Below, in pieces: positions 32,985-40,913 of a stretch of DNA of 64,000 bases; position 1 is the stretch's first letter; every line of letters starts with the position of its first letter. Below the pieces are notes generated by a model, which was given only the letters and a program-made list of their open reading frames with translations, did no database searches and had not been told where the DNA came from. Position numbers and translations under genes: made by a program. The DNA comes from JAVBNW01 sp031551255 (lineage in GTDB: Bacteria; Bacillota; Clostridia; Christensenellales; UBA1750): contig JAVBNW010000068.1 in NCBI GenBank assembly GCA_031551255.1, forward strand, positions 1-64,000. The letters run 5' to 3'.

Positions 32985-33782
32985 TTATACAACCTTGTAG
33001 AAATTGTCGTTCAATACGGGTGGCCGCCAATCAGCTTGCTTGTTGAATACACGCAGCGCGATGTAGGTTTTGCCATAGTCGGTGAAATAGTCACCTATCG
33101 CGAAGGGGTGCCCATCTGGAAGATCCGCCCAGCGCGGATGTGTCCCAGGAACCTCGGTCGTACCGTCGTCAGGGATGTCCTCTGCGCCTCCTGTAGGCTT
33201 CGAGGTTTCCTTGTATTCGCTGGGTACCAGATGCGGGTAGTGCGGCTCGTAGAGCGTCACACCGTATTCATGGATGGGAGTATAATACTTCCCATCGACG
33301 GGATCGCGGCGGATTGCTCCATACGGGACGTGTTCGCCCCATACGAAGTCAAGTGGTTCATCTTGCGGGGACGGCTCCTTGCGGATGACGCGGAACATCG
33401 TACGTCCACCCTCGCTTCCCGGCTCCCATCCTGCCTGTGCGATGTGCGGTTTTGTAACGATGTAAAAAATACCGTTTGGCATATAGACAGTTTCGTTGAC
33501 ATAAACCGGACCCATTTCAGGAGTCCACGCGCGAGAACCGCCGATGTTAGCGATTTCCTCGAGCGCATCATCCGGCAAGTCACCAGCGCCTATGATGCCC
33601 GCCCGCATAAGGTAACTTTGCGCGCGCCGGACATGAACAGGCGGCAAGCCTGATTGACCTGCCGCCACAAATACTTCGTGCATCGCAAGCACCGCTTCCC
33701 AAATTTCCGAGGTTTCCTTTGCCTTCTCAGATCGTTGGAGCGCGCGCTGTTTTTCGAGCGACGGAGTGGGTGTCTGCATCAT
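32985..33782 (-). CDS. Phage tail-fibre-associated protein with two CBM5/12-like modules
   Basis: The 265-residue protein has a helical N-terminus (about 75 residues) and two chitin-binding-type modules. Each module has the pattern of an aromatic-rich VYVNE-x-Y-x-x-x-G-x-x-Y segment ending in W-x-P (AGWEPG near residue 120 and ADWRPP near residue 253). CBM5/12 modules bind chitin or GlcNAc-containing glycans. It lies between the fibre gene and the endolysin gene, so it may add cell-surface binding to the fibre tip. Confidence 0.65.
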   Translation of the reverse strand: MMQTPTPSLEKQRALQRSEKAKETSEIWEAVLAMHEVFVAAGQSGLPPVHVRRAQSYLMRAGIIGAGDLPDDALEEIANIGGSRAWTPEMGPVYVNETVYMPNGIFYIVTKPHIAQAGWEPGSEGGRTMFRVIRKEPSPQDEPLDFVWGEHVPYGAIRRDPVDGKYYTPIHEYGVTLYEPHYPHLVPSEYKETSKPTGGAEDIPDDGTTEVPGTHPRWADLPDGHPFAIGDYFTDYGKTYIALRVFNKQADWRPPVLNDNFYKVV

Positions 33783-33796
33783 CGTGTCCTCCCCCT

Positions 33797-35518
33797 TTAA
33801 ACATAGCTACCGCTCAGCCCGGCGCAATACACGGTAGGATAAGCCGTTGACGGTATGATGGTCACGCGGACGCCGACCGCCCAGCTACCAGCTGTATTGG
33901 TCGTGTTGTTGAAGATGTGCTTCAAGCCTTGCGTCGCGGCTTCCCATGCCGGGGATTCGTCGTTTGCGTTGTTGCACACCTGGATACTGACGTTTGAGGG
34001 ATCGGCGTAATATTGTAACGAAATCAGAATTTTTTCCGACATGGCATCGGTCTGTATAGGGGTGATATTGAAATCGACGGAAATCACCGCGCGCGCGAAT
34101 GTGATCGTCCTGATAGACGACATGCCGTATTCATCGGTCGCCGTGATGGTTAGGCTGTGCGTTCCGCCGGAGAGCGCATAGAATTGTGCGTCCGTCAGCG
34201 TTACGGTATAAACTTGTCCCTGAACTGCGGGATCGTATTGCGTTACGGTATTTCCATCCAAGCTGATGTCGACCACCACCGTGTCGCCCGCATCCGGGTC
34301 GGTCACGCTGAAGCTGTACGATGGCGGTGTCGATATAGTGCCAAGGTCTTGATCGGTGCCGCTTACGCTGGGCGCAACGTTGTGAATGACCGTCCGGCTC
34401 TGGCTCGTCAGGTAGTTGCTATATTCTCCGACATTGTCCTTCGCGCGAACGCGATACTGGACGGTGTTCATGTCCGTGGTCACGGGGTGTGCATAGGACA
34501 GCCCGTTGCCCGAGTAGATATTTGCGAAGGCTGCGCCGTTGATGCTTGCCCCCAGTTCATACGATACCGGCCCGCCCTCCGGGTCAATGGATGCCGCCCA
34601 TGTGATCTGGCTATTTTGCCCGCTGAAGACTTGGGTCGGTACCGTGATGGCAGGCGGAATCGTGGGAGGCATGTTCCACTGGATGATATATGCCCCGTCC
34701 GTGTCGGGCGAATCAGAAACCAACGTAGACAAAGGCAGATTCAAGGCGGGACGCAGTCCGTGGTTGCTGGCGTATGCAGCGTTCTTGTTGTTGACACCGC
34801 TTCCATCTACATCAATACGAAGTACATTATATGTGTCTGCGTAATACGGGGAACGAACCCACCATATCCACGGTGCTGATGCACTAAGGCCGCTAACGCT
34901 TGAGCCGCTGGCATTACTATTGGACACGGCATCGGCGGTTGGGTATGTCACACGACTACTATTTGCGCTGCTGAACATGGCAAGTTGCGTACCTTCGTTG
35001 ATTCCATTTACAGCGCCAAGTCCAGTTTCCGCCATGGAGAGAAGAAACACCTTGTCGTTTACCGTTTCAGAACCCGAGAGATCTGCGGTAGGCTTAGCGA
35101 CAATGAGTGTTGTTTCAAGGATTGCGGATCGCATATAAGCAGAAAAGCCCGTCATGAATCCGGCCTGTGTGTCATATGCGTTGTATCCGAAAAAAACGTT
35201 TGCCGTACTGGGCGGTGCATCGGTGCCGTGCTGGGCAGTAAACCAGTTTGCACCCACCTTGTTGAGCCACTGCCGTAAATTAGACAATGAATATCGGTTG
35301 TTTCCGAGTGATGCTCTACTCGTGTCAGGGTTGCCTGGTTCTCTTCCATCGAAGCAGAGTATTTTTATGATGTTAGCCGATACGAGGGTGACGCTGTTCG
35401 CTGGATATCCGGCATGATTCTTGTCCCCAACTTGCCATATAATAGGTTTGCCATATATGGTTGTGGTCGAGTCCTTGACCTTCGTTCCGACCGCTAGGCC
35501 GCTTATGGGTTGTGCCAT
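33797..35518 (-). CDS. Phage tail fibre / receptor-binding protein with DUF6273-like domain
   Basis: The 573-residue protein has an N-terminal DUF6273-like domain (about residues 25-290) with IIWQVGDKNHAGYPANSV, SLSNLRQWLN, and VFLLSMAETGLG. Fibronectin/Ig-like beta-sandwich repeats follow (about residues 310-490), then a C-terminal domain. DUF6273 occurs in surface and phage proteins of gut Firmicutes. The site AAGGAGC precedes the ATG at 35518. It probably mediates host recognition. Confidence 0.75.
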   Translation of the reverse strand: MAQPISGLAVGTKVKDSTTTIYGKPIIWQVGDKNHAGYPANSVTLVSANIIKILCFDGREPGNPDTSRASLGNNRYSLSNLRQWLNKVGANWFTAQHGTDAPPSTANVFFGYNAYDTQAGFMTGFSAYMRSAILETTLIVAKPTADLSGSETVNDKVFLLSMAETGLGAVNGINEGTQLAMFSSANSSRVTYPTADAVSNSNASGSSVSGLSASAPWIWWVRSPYYADTYNVLRIDVDGSGVNNKNAAYASNHGLRPALNLPLSTLVSDSPDTDGAYIIQWNMPPTIPPAITVPTQVFSGQNSQITWAASIDPEGGPVSYELGASINGAAFANIYSGNGLSYAHPVTTDMNTVQYRVRAKDNVGEYSNYLTSQSRTVIHNVAPSVSGTDQDLGTISTPPSYSFSVTDPDAGDTVVVDISLDGNTVTQYDPAVQGQVYTVTLTDAQFYALSGGTHSLTITATDEYGMSSIRTITFARAVISVDFNITPIQTDAMSEKILISLQYYADPSNVSIQVCNNANDESPAWEAATQGLKHIFNNTTNTAGSWAVGVRVTIIPSTAYPTVYCAGLSGSYV

Positions 35519-35555
35519 CGTCGTCTTCGCTCCTTCCCTGTGTGGCAAGCACTTA

Positions 35556-36257
35556 CTACATGCTCGCCTGTATCCTTCGCGCTGACTGATTGTAGATACC
35601 GTCGGTAATAGACACATTACTCAGGTTGATGAGGTCGGCCGAAAACACGATGCCACCCGGCATGTCACCACTGACGAGATCGTTAAGGAGGTCTATTTCA
35701 GCGGTATGCTCATCGAGGATGTCTTGCAGTCCGATGACATCGGTTATCTGGTGCGAATGCCCGATGAGGGAGTACTTCGCGAGATCGGAGGCACGAGCGA
35801 ATGCATCCGGGTCGATCACGGCTGACACTAGCTCAACGCTGTCCACAACGGTTATGAGCGAGAAGCTAGCGAGCTTATTCACCGGATCGCCATATGGCCT
35901 GATCCATTCAGGATGATTGGCCAGCACTAGGTAGGTGTACAAGATATCGCCCTCATCCGGGTCTGTCGCCCAAAGCCCAAGCTCGGTGCCGTTGAAACCC
36001 TGCTGCAACGTCGTGTTCAGAACTTGCACCACGACGGACGCTTCGCCAGTGCTTGGATTCTCAATGGCAGCGATCATGCCGTCCATCTTGTATTGATTAA
36101 GGTCGGTCATCATTTCCGGCGACATTCCCTCCGGAACGGTGCCGGTTCCGACTGCTGCGCGGGTGAAAGTGAGCTGATCTTTCGAGGCGAGCAGTTTAGC
36201 AATAAGGGCAGTTCCTTTTTGCGTTAAATAGCTGCCGTCCGCATAGTTTTCTGCCAT
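35556..36257 (-). CDS. Phage tail-collar fibre protein (DUF3751-like)
   Basis: The 233-residue protein starts NYADGSYLTQKGTALIAKLL with an early TRAAVGTGT, and contains FNGTELGLWATDPDEGDILY, all characteristic of the phage tail-collar (DUF3751) N-terminal domain that attaches fibres to the baseplate. A helical C-terminal third may trimerise (GLQDILDEHTAEIDLLNDLV). It sits between the gpI-like baseplate protein and the fibre gene, the expected place. Confidence 0.88.
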   Translation of the reverse strand: MAENYADGSYLTQKGTALIAKLLASKDQLTFTRAAVGTGTVPEGMSPEMMTDLNQYKMDGMIAAIENPSTGEASVVVQVLNTTLQQGFNGTELGLWATDPDEGDILYTYLVLANHPEWIRPYGDPVNKLASFSLITVVDSVELVSAVIDPDAFARASDLAKYSLIGHSHQITDVIGLQDILDEHTAEIDLLNDLVSGDMPGGIVFSADLINLSNVSITDGIYNQSARRIQASM

Positions 36258-36269
36258 TCAGATCCCCTC

Positions 36270-36953
36270 CTAATTTGCTGGCCGAATCGTTATCTCAGCG
36301 AATTCGTAGGCAGTGTTGTTATAATAAGTCGGTTGCGAGAACCGCCTATCCGGGTTGACCGGGCGTATAGTGATGTCGACCGATTCGGATGCAGCCATGT
36401 TCATACACGCAGAATATTGGTAGGAACGATAGGTGCGAAAAATTAGTTGTGTGCCAACTCCGGCCGCCACGATGCGCTTCATCATCAGAGCAATGATATC
36501 TGCCGTTTCCAGTTTCATCGCATCCAGGAGTGCTTCATCGACGTAAATCCAGATTTTCGCAGGGAATACCTCCCGCAGGTCTATGTCCGACGGGGCGACA
36601 TCGAAAAGCGACGCCGCCGCCGATATCACGGTGTCAATATCTCCGCCTGAGAGCAAGGAAATCATCTTGACTTGGATGAGCAGACGCAAGAACGCATCGC
36701 TTGCGCCGTTACGCTGTACACCGAAATTCTCTGCGTATCGATCGAGCACTTTTCCCTGCGCATTGTCGATGTCGTCCCATAGGCGAACCTTATCACTCTG
36801 ATTTTGGATGACGTCCAAGCCGTATGCAAACGTAGAAAAAAGCCTTCCGATGTTCGTTTCCATCGGGAGGCTATGTCTATCGTTTCGTATATCTTTTCGT
36901 GTGTAGCCGCTGGTAAGCGCTTCGAGCATCGTGGTTAAGAATCCGGCGCTCAT
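36270..36953 (-). CDS. Baseplate protein, gpI/YmfQ-like (DUF2313-type)
   Basis: The 227-residue protein follows baseplate J and is of the type that joins baseplate wedge and fibre. It contains ETNIGRLFSTFAYGLDVI and LWDDIDNAQGKVLDRYAENF, the latter common in clostridial phage proteins at this position. The C-terminus has two similar short segments, SVDITIRPVN and FAEITIRPAN. Its ATGA overlaps the stop of the J gene. Confidence 0.8.
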   Translation of the reverse strand: MSAGFLTTMLEALTSGYTRKDIRNDRHSLPMETNIGRLFSTFAYGLDVIQNQSDKVRLWDDIDNAQGKVLDRYAENFGVQRNGASDAFLRLLIQVKMISLLSGGDIDTVISAAASLFDVAPSDIDLREVFPAKIWIYVDEALLDAMKLETADIIALMMKRIVAAGVGTQLIFRTYRSYQYSACMNMAASESVDITIRPVNPDRRFSQPTYYNNTAYEFAEITIRPAN

Positions 36954-38131
36954 GACACATTCACCGTCCCCTCGTCAGCGACGGCCTTCTGGCGGCTGGT
37001 AATGTCGATATTATCAGTACCGTAGGTGGTTCCGTCGCTGCTTATGGAGAGGTCGAAGTCGACGACGCCGGAGATGGAGAAGACCGGCTCGTACAGGCGG
37101 TTGAAAATAACGTCCTCTCCGATGTTCAGGCCGCCCTTGACGTCGCCGCCGATGTAGGAAATCAAAGCTTGAACAATCTGTTCATCGCCGTCGCTCGGGA
37201 ATGTGGCGGGTTCTGTCTGCAGGTTCTCCACCTTGATGAAGATGGGAACGGCCACCGGGCGGCTGAAGCTGATGTTATAGGTCAGTCCGGATGCGCTGAC
37301 GACGCCCATGGTCGTGTTGCCATAGGTCTGGATGCCAGCAGCTTTGCGTTTGAATATCTGGGTCGCCACATCCCCATCCAGGCCGCCATAAACGACGGCC
37401 TCGAAGCTGTGGGGAGGCAGCCCGTTTGCATCGGTATCATCGCTGTCATTTTCATATACGACCGCGCTGTATACACCTTCCACATTTTGCAGGATTTCAC
37501 CTGCGATTGCATCCGCGTTGACGCCACCGGCGAAGTCGACGGACTCGTAATAGCGCGCACGGTATTCATCGTCGGTTTCGGTGTTACGACCGCCATCGAA
37601 CGGGGCAAGGTTTGTCACGGCGGTTATGCCGTCCATCGGGTTCACAATGACGGTGATGGTATTGGGCAAAGTGTTGCCATCCGGCCCGGCCAACATGGCC
37701 ATTGCGGGTGCCGTCGCGCTCCCATTTGCAATCGTACCGGCAGTCTGAACTACATATTGTGTTCCCGCGACGGTGGCGGCGAGCCATCCGACCGGCACGA
37801 TGGTTCCATCCGTTCCGATCACCTGTAGGTATCCTACGGCTTTCTGCGCCGATAGGAGGCGCAGTCCGATTGCCTTGCCGAGGTTGTATAGGCTGGTGCC
37901 GACTGCCGTGTCTACAAACCGACTGTTGTAGACATCCTCTATGGTGGCGAACAAGAGGTTTAAAATCCAGGCAAATATTCGCAAGAAAATACCGAGCGGG
38001 GATCGTACGGTGAGGTTAGCCTTGCTTCCGAACAATTCACGCGCCTTGTACTCGAGAGCGTCGAGAAGTTCCGCGTATGTCGGACGGCGAAAACCTCTGT
38101 CGGTCAACCCCCACTCATTCGGACTTGCCAT
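36950..38131 (-). CDS. Baseplate J/gp47 family protein
   Basis: The 393-residue protein is a baseplate wedge component of contractile phage tails. Visible signatures include LGIFLRIFAWILNLLFATIE with NSRFVDTAVGTSL near the N-terminus, GGRNTETDDEYRARYYESVD around residues 180-200, and the middle GEILQNVEGVYSAVVYEN. It shares the TAATG junction with the gp25-like gene upstream and overlaps the gpI-like gene downstream. Confidence 0.93.
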   Translation of the reverse strand: MASPNEWGLTDRGFRRPTYAELLDALEYKARELFGSKANLTVRSPLGIFLRIFAWILNLLFATIEDVYNSRFVDTAVGTSLYNLGKAIGLRLLSAQKAVGYLQVIGTDGTIVPVGWLAATVAGTQYVVQTAGTIANGSATAPAMAMLAGPDGNTLPNTITVIVNPMDGITAVTNLAPFDGGRNTETDDEYRARYYESVDFAGGVNADAIAGEILQNVEGVYSAVVYENDSDDTDANGLPPHSFEAVVYGGLDGDVATQIFKRKAAGIQTYGNTTMGVVSASGLTYNISFSRPVAVPIFIKVENLQTEPATFPSDGDEQIVQALISYIGGDVKGGLNIGEDVIFNRLYEPVFSISGVVDFDLSISSDGTTYGTDNIDITSRQKAVADEGTVNVS

Positions 38132-38505
38132 TAGGTCGTCACCTCCATTCCGATTTTCTGCCCACTGTATAGTGTGGCTTCAAATTTTGCGACTGCGGTC
38201 TTTTCCTCTATTTCGGCTTTCACATCGTCAACCTGCGCAACATCGGTTTCTTGGAATATAGCCGCGCGTAGAACCTCTCCCACCTCATCTTTCGGCAGTT
38301 CATGTGGCTTTCTGCCGAGAATACGCCCATATTCCGTGCCGTGGGTGAGGTCTAGGAAGAATTCCCCCTTCCATGTTTGGAGCGTCAAGCGAATGCTTTG
38401 CCCGGTCGTGTCGTCGCCGTAGATCTGCTCCATGAGGCCGTCGTCGTCGAAAACAAGGTCGCGATCGCCTGTGCCAACAAGGAGTGTCATGTTACCGTCT
38501 GCCAT
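38131..38505 (-). CDS. Baseplate gpW/gp25-like protein (DUF2634-type)
   Basis: The 124-residue protein matches the gpW/gp25 wedge fold in size and position, just upstream of baseplate J. The conserved region includes SIRLTLQTWKGEFFLDLTHG and a short beta C-terminus. Such proteins help nucleate the sheath on the baseplate. Confidence 0.85.
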   Translation of the reverse strand: MADGNMTLLVGTGDRDLVFDDDGLMEQIYGDDTTGQSIRLTLQTWKGEFFLDLTHGTEYGRILGRKPHELPKDEVGEVLRAAIFQETDVAQVDDVKAEIEEKTAVAKFEATLYSGQKIGMEVTT

Positions 38506-38517
38506 GCTTATACCTCC

Positions 38518-39129
38518 TTATTGCGGCGGGCTTGTATTTGAGCCACCGGAGGTTACACCCCCGTGAACATGCGATTCTAAACTAATGCCGTTTGCCGTCA
38601 CGTCACCCTCCACTTCCACCTGTCCCTTGATCTTGATGCCGCCGGTCGTCACAGCGATGAAAACAGATCCGTCATCGGTTGCAATGACCGCCGCATTGTC
38701 AGGAATGCCGCTGACCGGGGCGTCACCAGTGACGATGCCGCCAATGAATACCGCATCGCTCGTGGAGTGGTTGCGTTCTGTGTTCGGTTCGGATTCCTTG
38801 CCGTCAGACACCGCTTTATCGATATCGTGGTCGACGTATACCACAAGACCAATGTCGCCCGTCTTGATCCATGGGCGAAAAATAAAGCCGCCGCTTTTAG
38901 TAGCTGCGACCGGAACACCGAGCACTGGCGGCTGACTCTGGTAATTTCCATCCTCAAGGTGTTTCGATACAGGCTGCACATCGACGGTCATTTTCTCTGG
39001 ATCAAAGCCCGTCACCCGAACGATTGCCGAGACATTGACGGAGGCTTTTGCTTGTTTGTCCTGCTGCTGTTGGTATTTGTATGGGTCAACGTTTCTCACA
39101 CCGAACGCACTTCCATTTCCGTTTTCCAA
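38518..39129 (-). CDS. Baseplate spike protein (Gp138/gpV-like)
   Basis: The 203-residue protein has a Gp138-like N-terminal OB domain (VNVSAIVRVTGFDPEKMTVD, then PWIKTGDIGLVVYVDHDID). A repetitive beta C-terminus follows, ending LESHVHGGVTSGGS, a typical spike tip with His pairs that may bind metal. It punctures the cell surface. The start is uncertain: TTG at 39129 with a CGGAG site, or GTG at 39099 whose GTGA overlaps the stop of the hub gene. Confidence 0.82.
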   Translation of the reverse strand: MENGNGSAFGVRNVDPYKYQQQQDKQAKASVNVSAIVRVTGFDPEKMTVDVQPVSKHLEDGNYQSQPPVLGVPVAATKSGGFIFRPWIKTGDIGLVVYVDHDIDKAVSDGKESEPNTERNHSTSDAVFIGGIVTGDAPVSGIPDNAAVIATDDGSVFIAVTTGGIKIKGQVEVEGDVTANGISLESHVHGGVTSGGSNTSPPQ

Positions 39130-39938
39130 TCTCCGCTCCGGCTTCCGATATGACGGCCACGTACGACCATAAATCGACCGTTCAGGTCGCGGGACTGGAT
39201 TTTGATGATATCGGCAGGCCCAATGTGATAGTTAAGCAAAGACGAGCGAGTCTTCGTCTGTTCCTCTTTATCCTCAGCAGGAACCTGCGTTGTGAGATCG
39301 GTTTCGATCGGGATGACTATGTTTTCATCGGTCGCCCGGAGAAGGCCGGTCTGCGGGGAGAGCAAGTATCCCATGTTCACGCCGATGTCAGGTTTATTGA
39401 TGATTAACTGACCGGTGGGACGTATCAGAAGGCGGCTTTTGCAATCGCTGACGACGATTTCTTGCAAAACATCCTTGAGTTTTCCCCGGCAGACGCGCCC
39501 GCGAGGGTATGTCTTGTTTTCCATAAGCTCGAAGGTTCCAACCTCGAGGCCGAAAATATTCAAAAGGTCGGTAAGCATTGCCTTTGCATCTATGCTCTGT
39601 TTGTATGTCTTATTGACCTGTGCCGAAAGCCACTCATCAAGGGCGACGGTCGCGGTGATCTTTGTAGTCCAATCCGTTGTGTCCTTCTTGTGGGATAGTG
39701 CAGCGACAGCCCCGACAAACAGACACCCGATATCGCCTTCGTACCCGGCGTTGACGATGACCGGATCGCCTTTCTTGATGTTGTTCCGGGTGGTTGCGGA
39801 AAGATTGGTCGCGGTGATGGTCGCCGTGGTCAACTCCTCGCTGTCTTCGAACGGGATATCGAACGAGAAATTTAGATTTTCCAACGTGTATTTATTCGCC
39901 CGAATCTGGAGCGTTGCGTCCCTTATCCAAAACGCCAT
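39096..39938 (-). CDS. Phage late control D / XkdQ-like tail hub protein
   Basis: The 280-residue protein corresponds to the baseplate hub (gpD/XkdQ-like) that carries the spike. Supporting features are its length, its place between the plug and spike genes, and segments such as GDPVIVNAGYEGDIGCLFVG and LKDVLQEIVVSDCKSRLLIR. It ends NGRFMVVRGRHIGSRSGDW, as expected for this family. Confidence 0.83.
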   Translation of the reverse strand: MAFWIRDATLQIRANKYTLENLNFSFDIPFEDSEELTTATITATNLSATTRNNIKKGDPVIVNAGYEGDIGCLFVGAVAALSHKKDTTDWTTKITATVALDEWLSAQVNKTYKQSIDAKAMLTDLLNIFGLEVGTFELMENKTYPRGRVCRGKLKDVLQEIVVSDCKSRLLIRPTGQLIINKPDIGVNMGYLLSPQTGLLRATDENIVIPIETDLTTQVPAEDKEEQTKTRSSLLNYHIGPADIIKIQSRDLNGRFMVVRGRHIGSRSGDWKTEMEVRSV

Positions 39939-40294
39939 CAGTCCACCCGCCTTTCGTGCAGGTATAGGCGCACAGAACGTCCTAGATTGTCTTCCGTCAC
40001 TTCATGGATGTCTTCCCCGGTTAAACACTGTGGGATGATAACGGGGAGCGGAAATCGTTCATCTTCGATACTGCCGAACATCGCCCGGCCATATCGGATG
40101 GGATCTCCGAACGCAAGCACCTCGCCCGTGGCGGAATAGAGATCTGCCGTGAAAAAGCCTCCCGCGTCGTTGTACTTGATCGTGAAAGCGAAGGTTTTGT
40201 CTATTAGCTTAATCGCAAAGGCGTATGGCACTCTGTCTACGTTGATGTCGATATACGAAACCTCGTTACCGAGGTCGATGAGCTGCAATGCCAT
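39938..40294 (-). CDS. Phage baseplate plug protein
   Basis: The 118-residue protein begins with a beta-strand-rich segment YAFAIKLIDKTFAFTIKYND and continues with GEVLAFGDPIRYGRAMF. This matches the small baseplate plug family found beside the hub in Firmicute contractile phages. Its stop overlaps the next start. Confidence 0.75.
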   Translation of the reverse strand: MALQLIDLGNEVSYIDINVDRVPYAFAIKLIDKTFAFTIKYNDAGGFFTADLYSATGEVLAFGDPIRYGRAMFGSIEDERFPLPVIIPQCLTGEDIHEVTEDNLGRSVRLYLHERRVD

Positions 40295-40310
40295 CGAATA
40301 GCCCTCCTTG

Positions 40311-40901
40311 CTACGTCAGGCCGTTGTAGCTGGCCGATGATCGTGTTGTTGGGCCAATGCTGCTTCCACCACTATAGGCAAGAGAATAGCCCGCATACTG
40401 ACCGGCGCTGATCGCCTCGAACGCGACGGTCTGCGTTCCCGCATTGCTTGTTTTTCTAGCTTGCGAGGTGGAGGCTTTCCCGGCATCCTGGGTTGTCATC
40501 ATTGTGACTTCTCCTACTTCAACACGCTCTGCGGAGGTTATTTGCACCTCTCGGAACTGCACCTTGAACGCGCACCCATCTTTGCTTTTCGAGCTATAAT
40601 CGAATGTGAGAGATGTGATCACTAGATTCTCGGCGCGCGTTCTGCCGGAATAGGTCAAAATGTCCCGCTCGTCTCGCATTCGTTTGAGTGCATCTACAGC
40701 TTTTTCGCCGCCTATAATGACACCGGAAACACCAAAGTTCGAAGTATCCAATATGACATGATCGTTGATATCCGACCCGTCTTCCACAGGATTAGAGGTG
40801 ACCTTGCTGGTCATGCTAAGATTTTCCGTCTGAATCGTGCCAGTATCGTCAGCTATAAAGCGAACCGTCCCGGTTTTCCTTCCGGTGATCGTATATGCCA
40901 T
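40311..40901 (-). CDS. Dit-like baseplate/tail protein
   Basis: The 196-residue protein resembles the Dit-like proteins placed after the tape measure in contractile Firmicute phages. It has NPVEDGSDINDHVILDTSNF, common at the start of this family, and later MRDERDILTYSGRTRAENLV and KDGCAFKVQFREVQI. Ser/Thr-rich low-complexity sequence ends it. The ATG at 40901 has GTAGGAGGTGA upstream; the GTG at 40910 lies inside that site. Confidence 0.75.
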   Translation of the reverse strand: MAYTITGRKTGTVRFIADDTGTIQTENLSMTSKVTSNPVEDGSDINDHVILDTSNFGVSGVIIGGEKAVDALKRMRDERDILTYSGRTRAENLVITSLTFDYSSKSKDGCAFKVQFREVQITSAERVEVGEVTMMTTQDAGKASTSQARKTSNAGTQTVAFEAISAGQYAGYSLAYSGGSSIGPTTRSSASYNGLT

Positions 40902-40913
40902 CGAGGTCACCTC

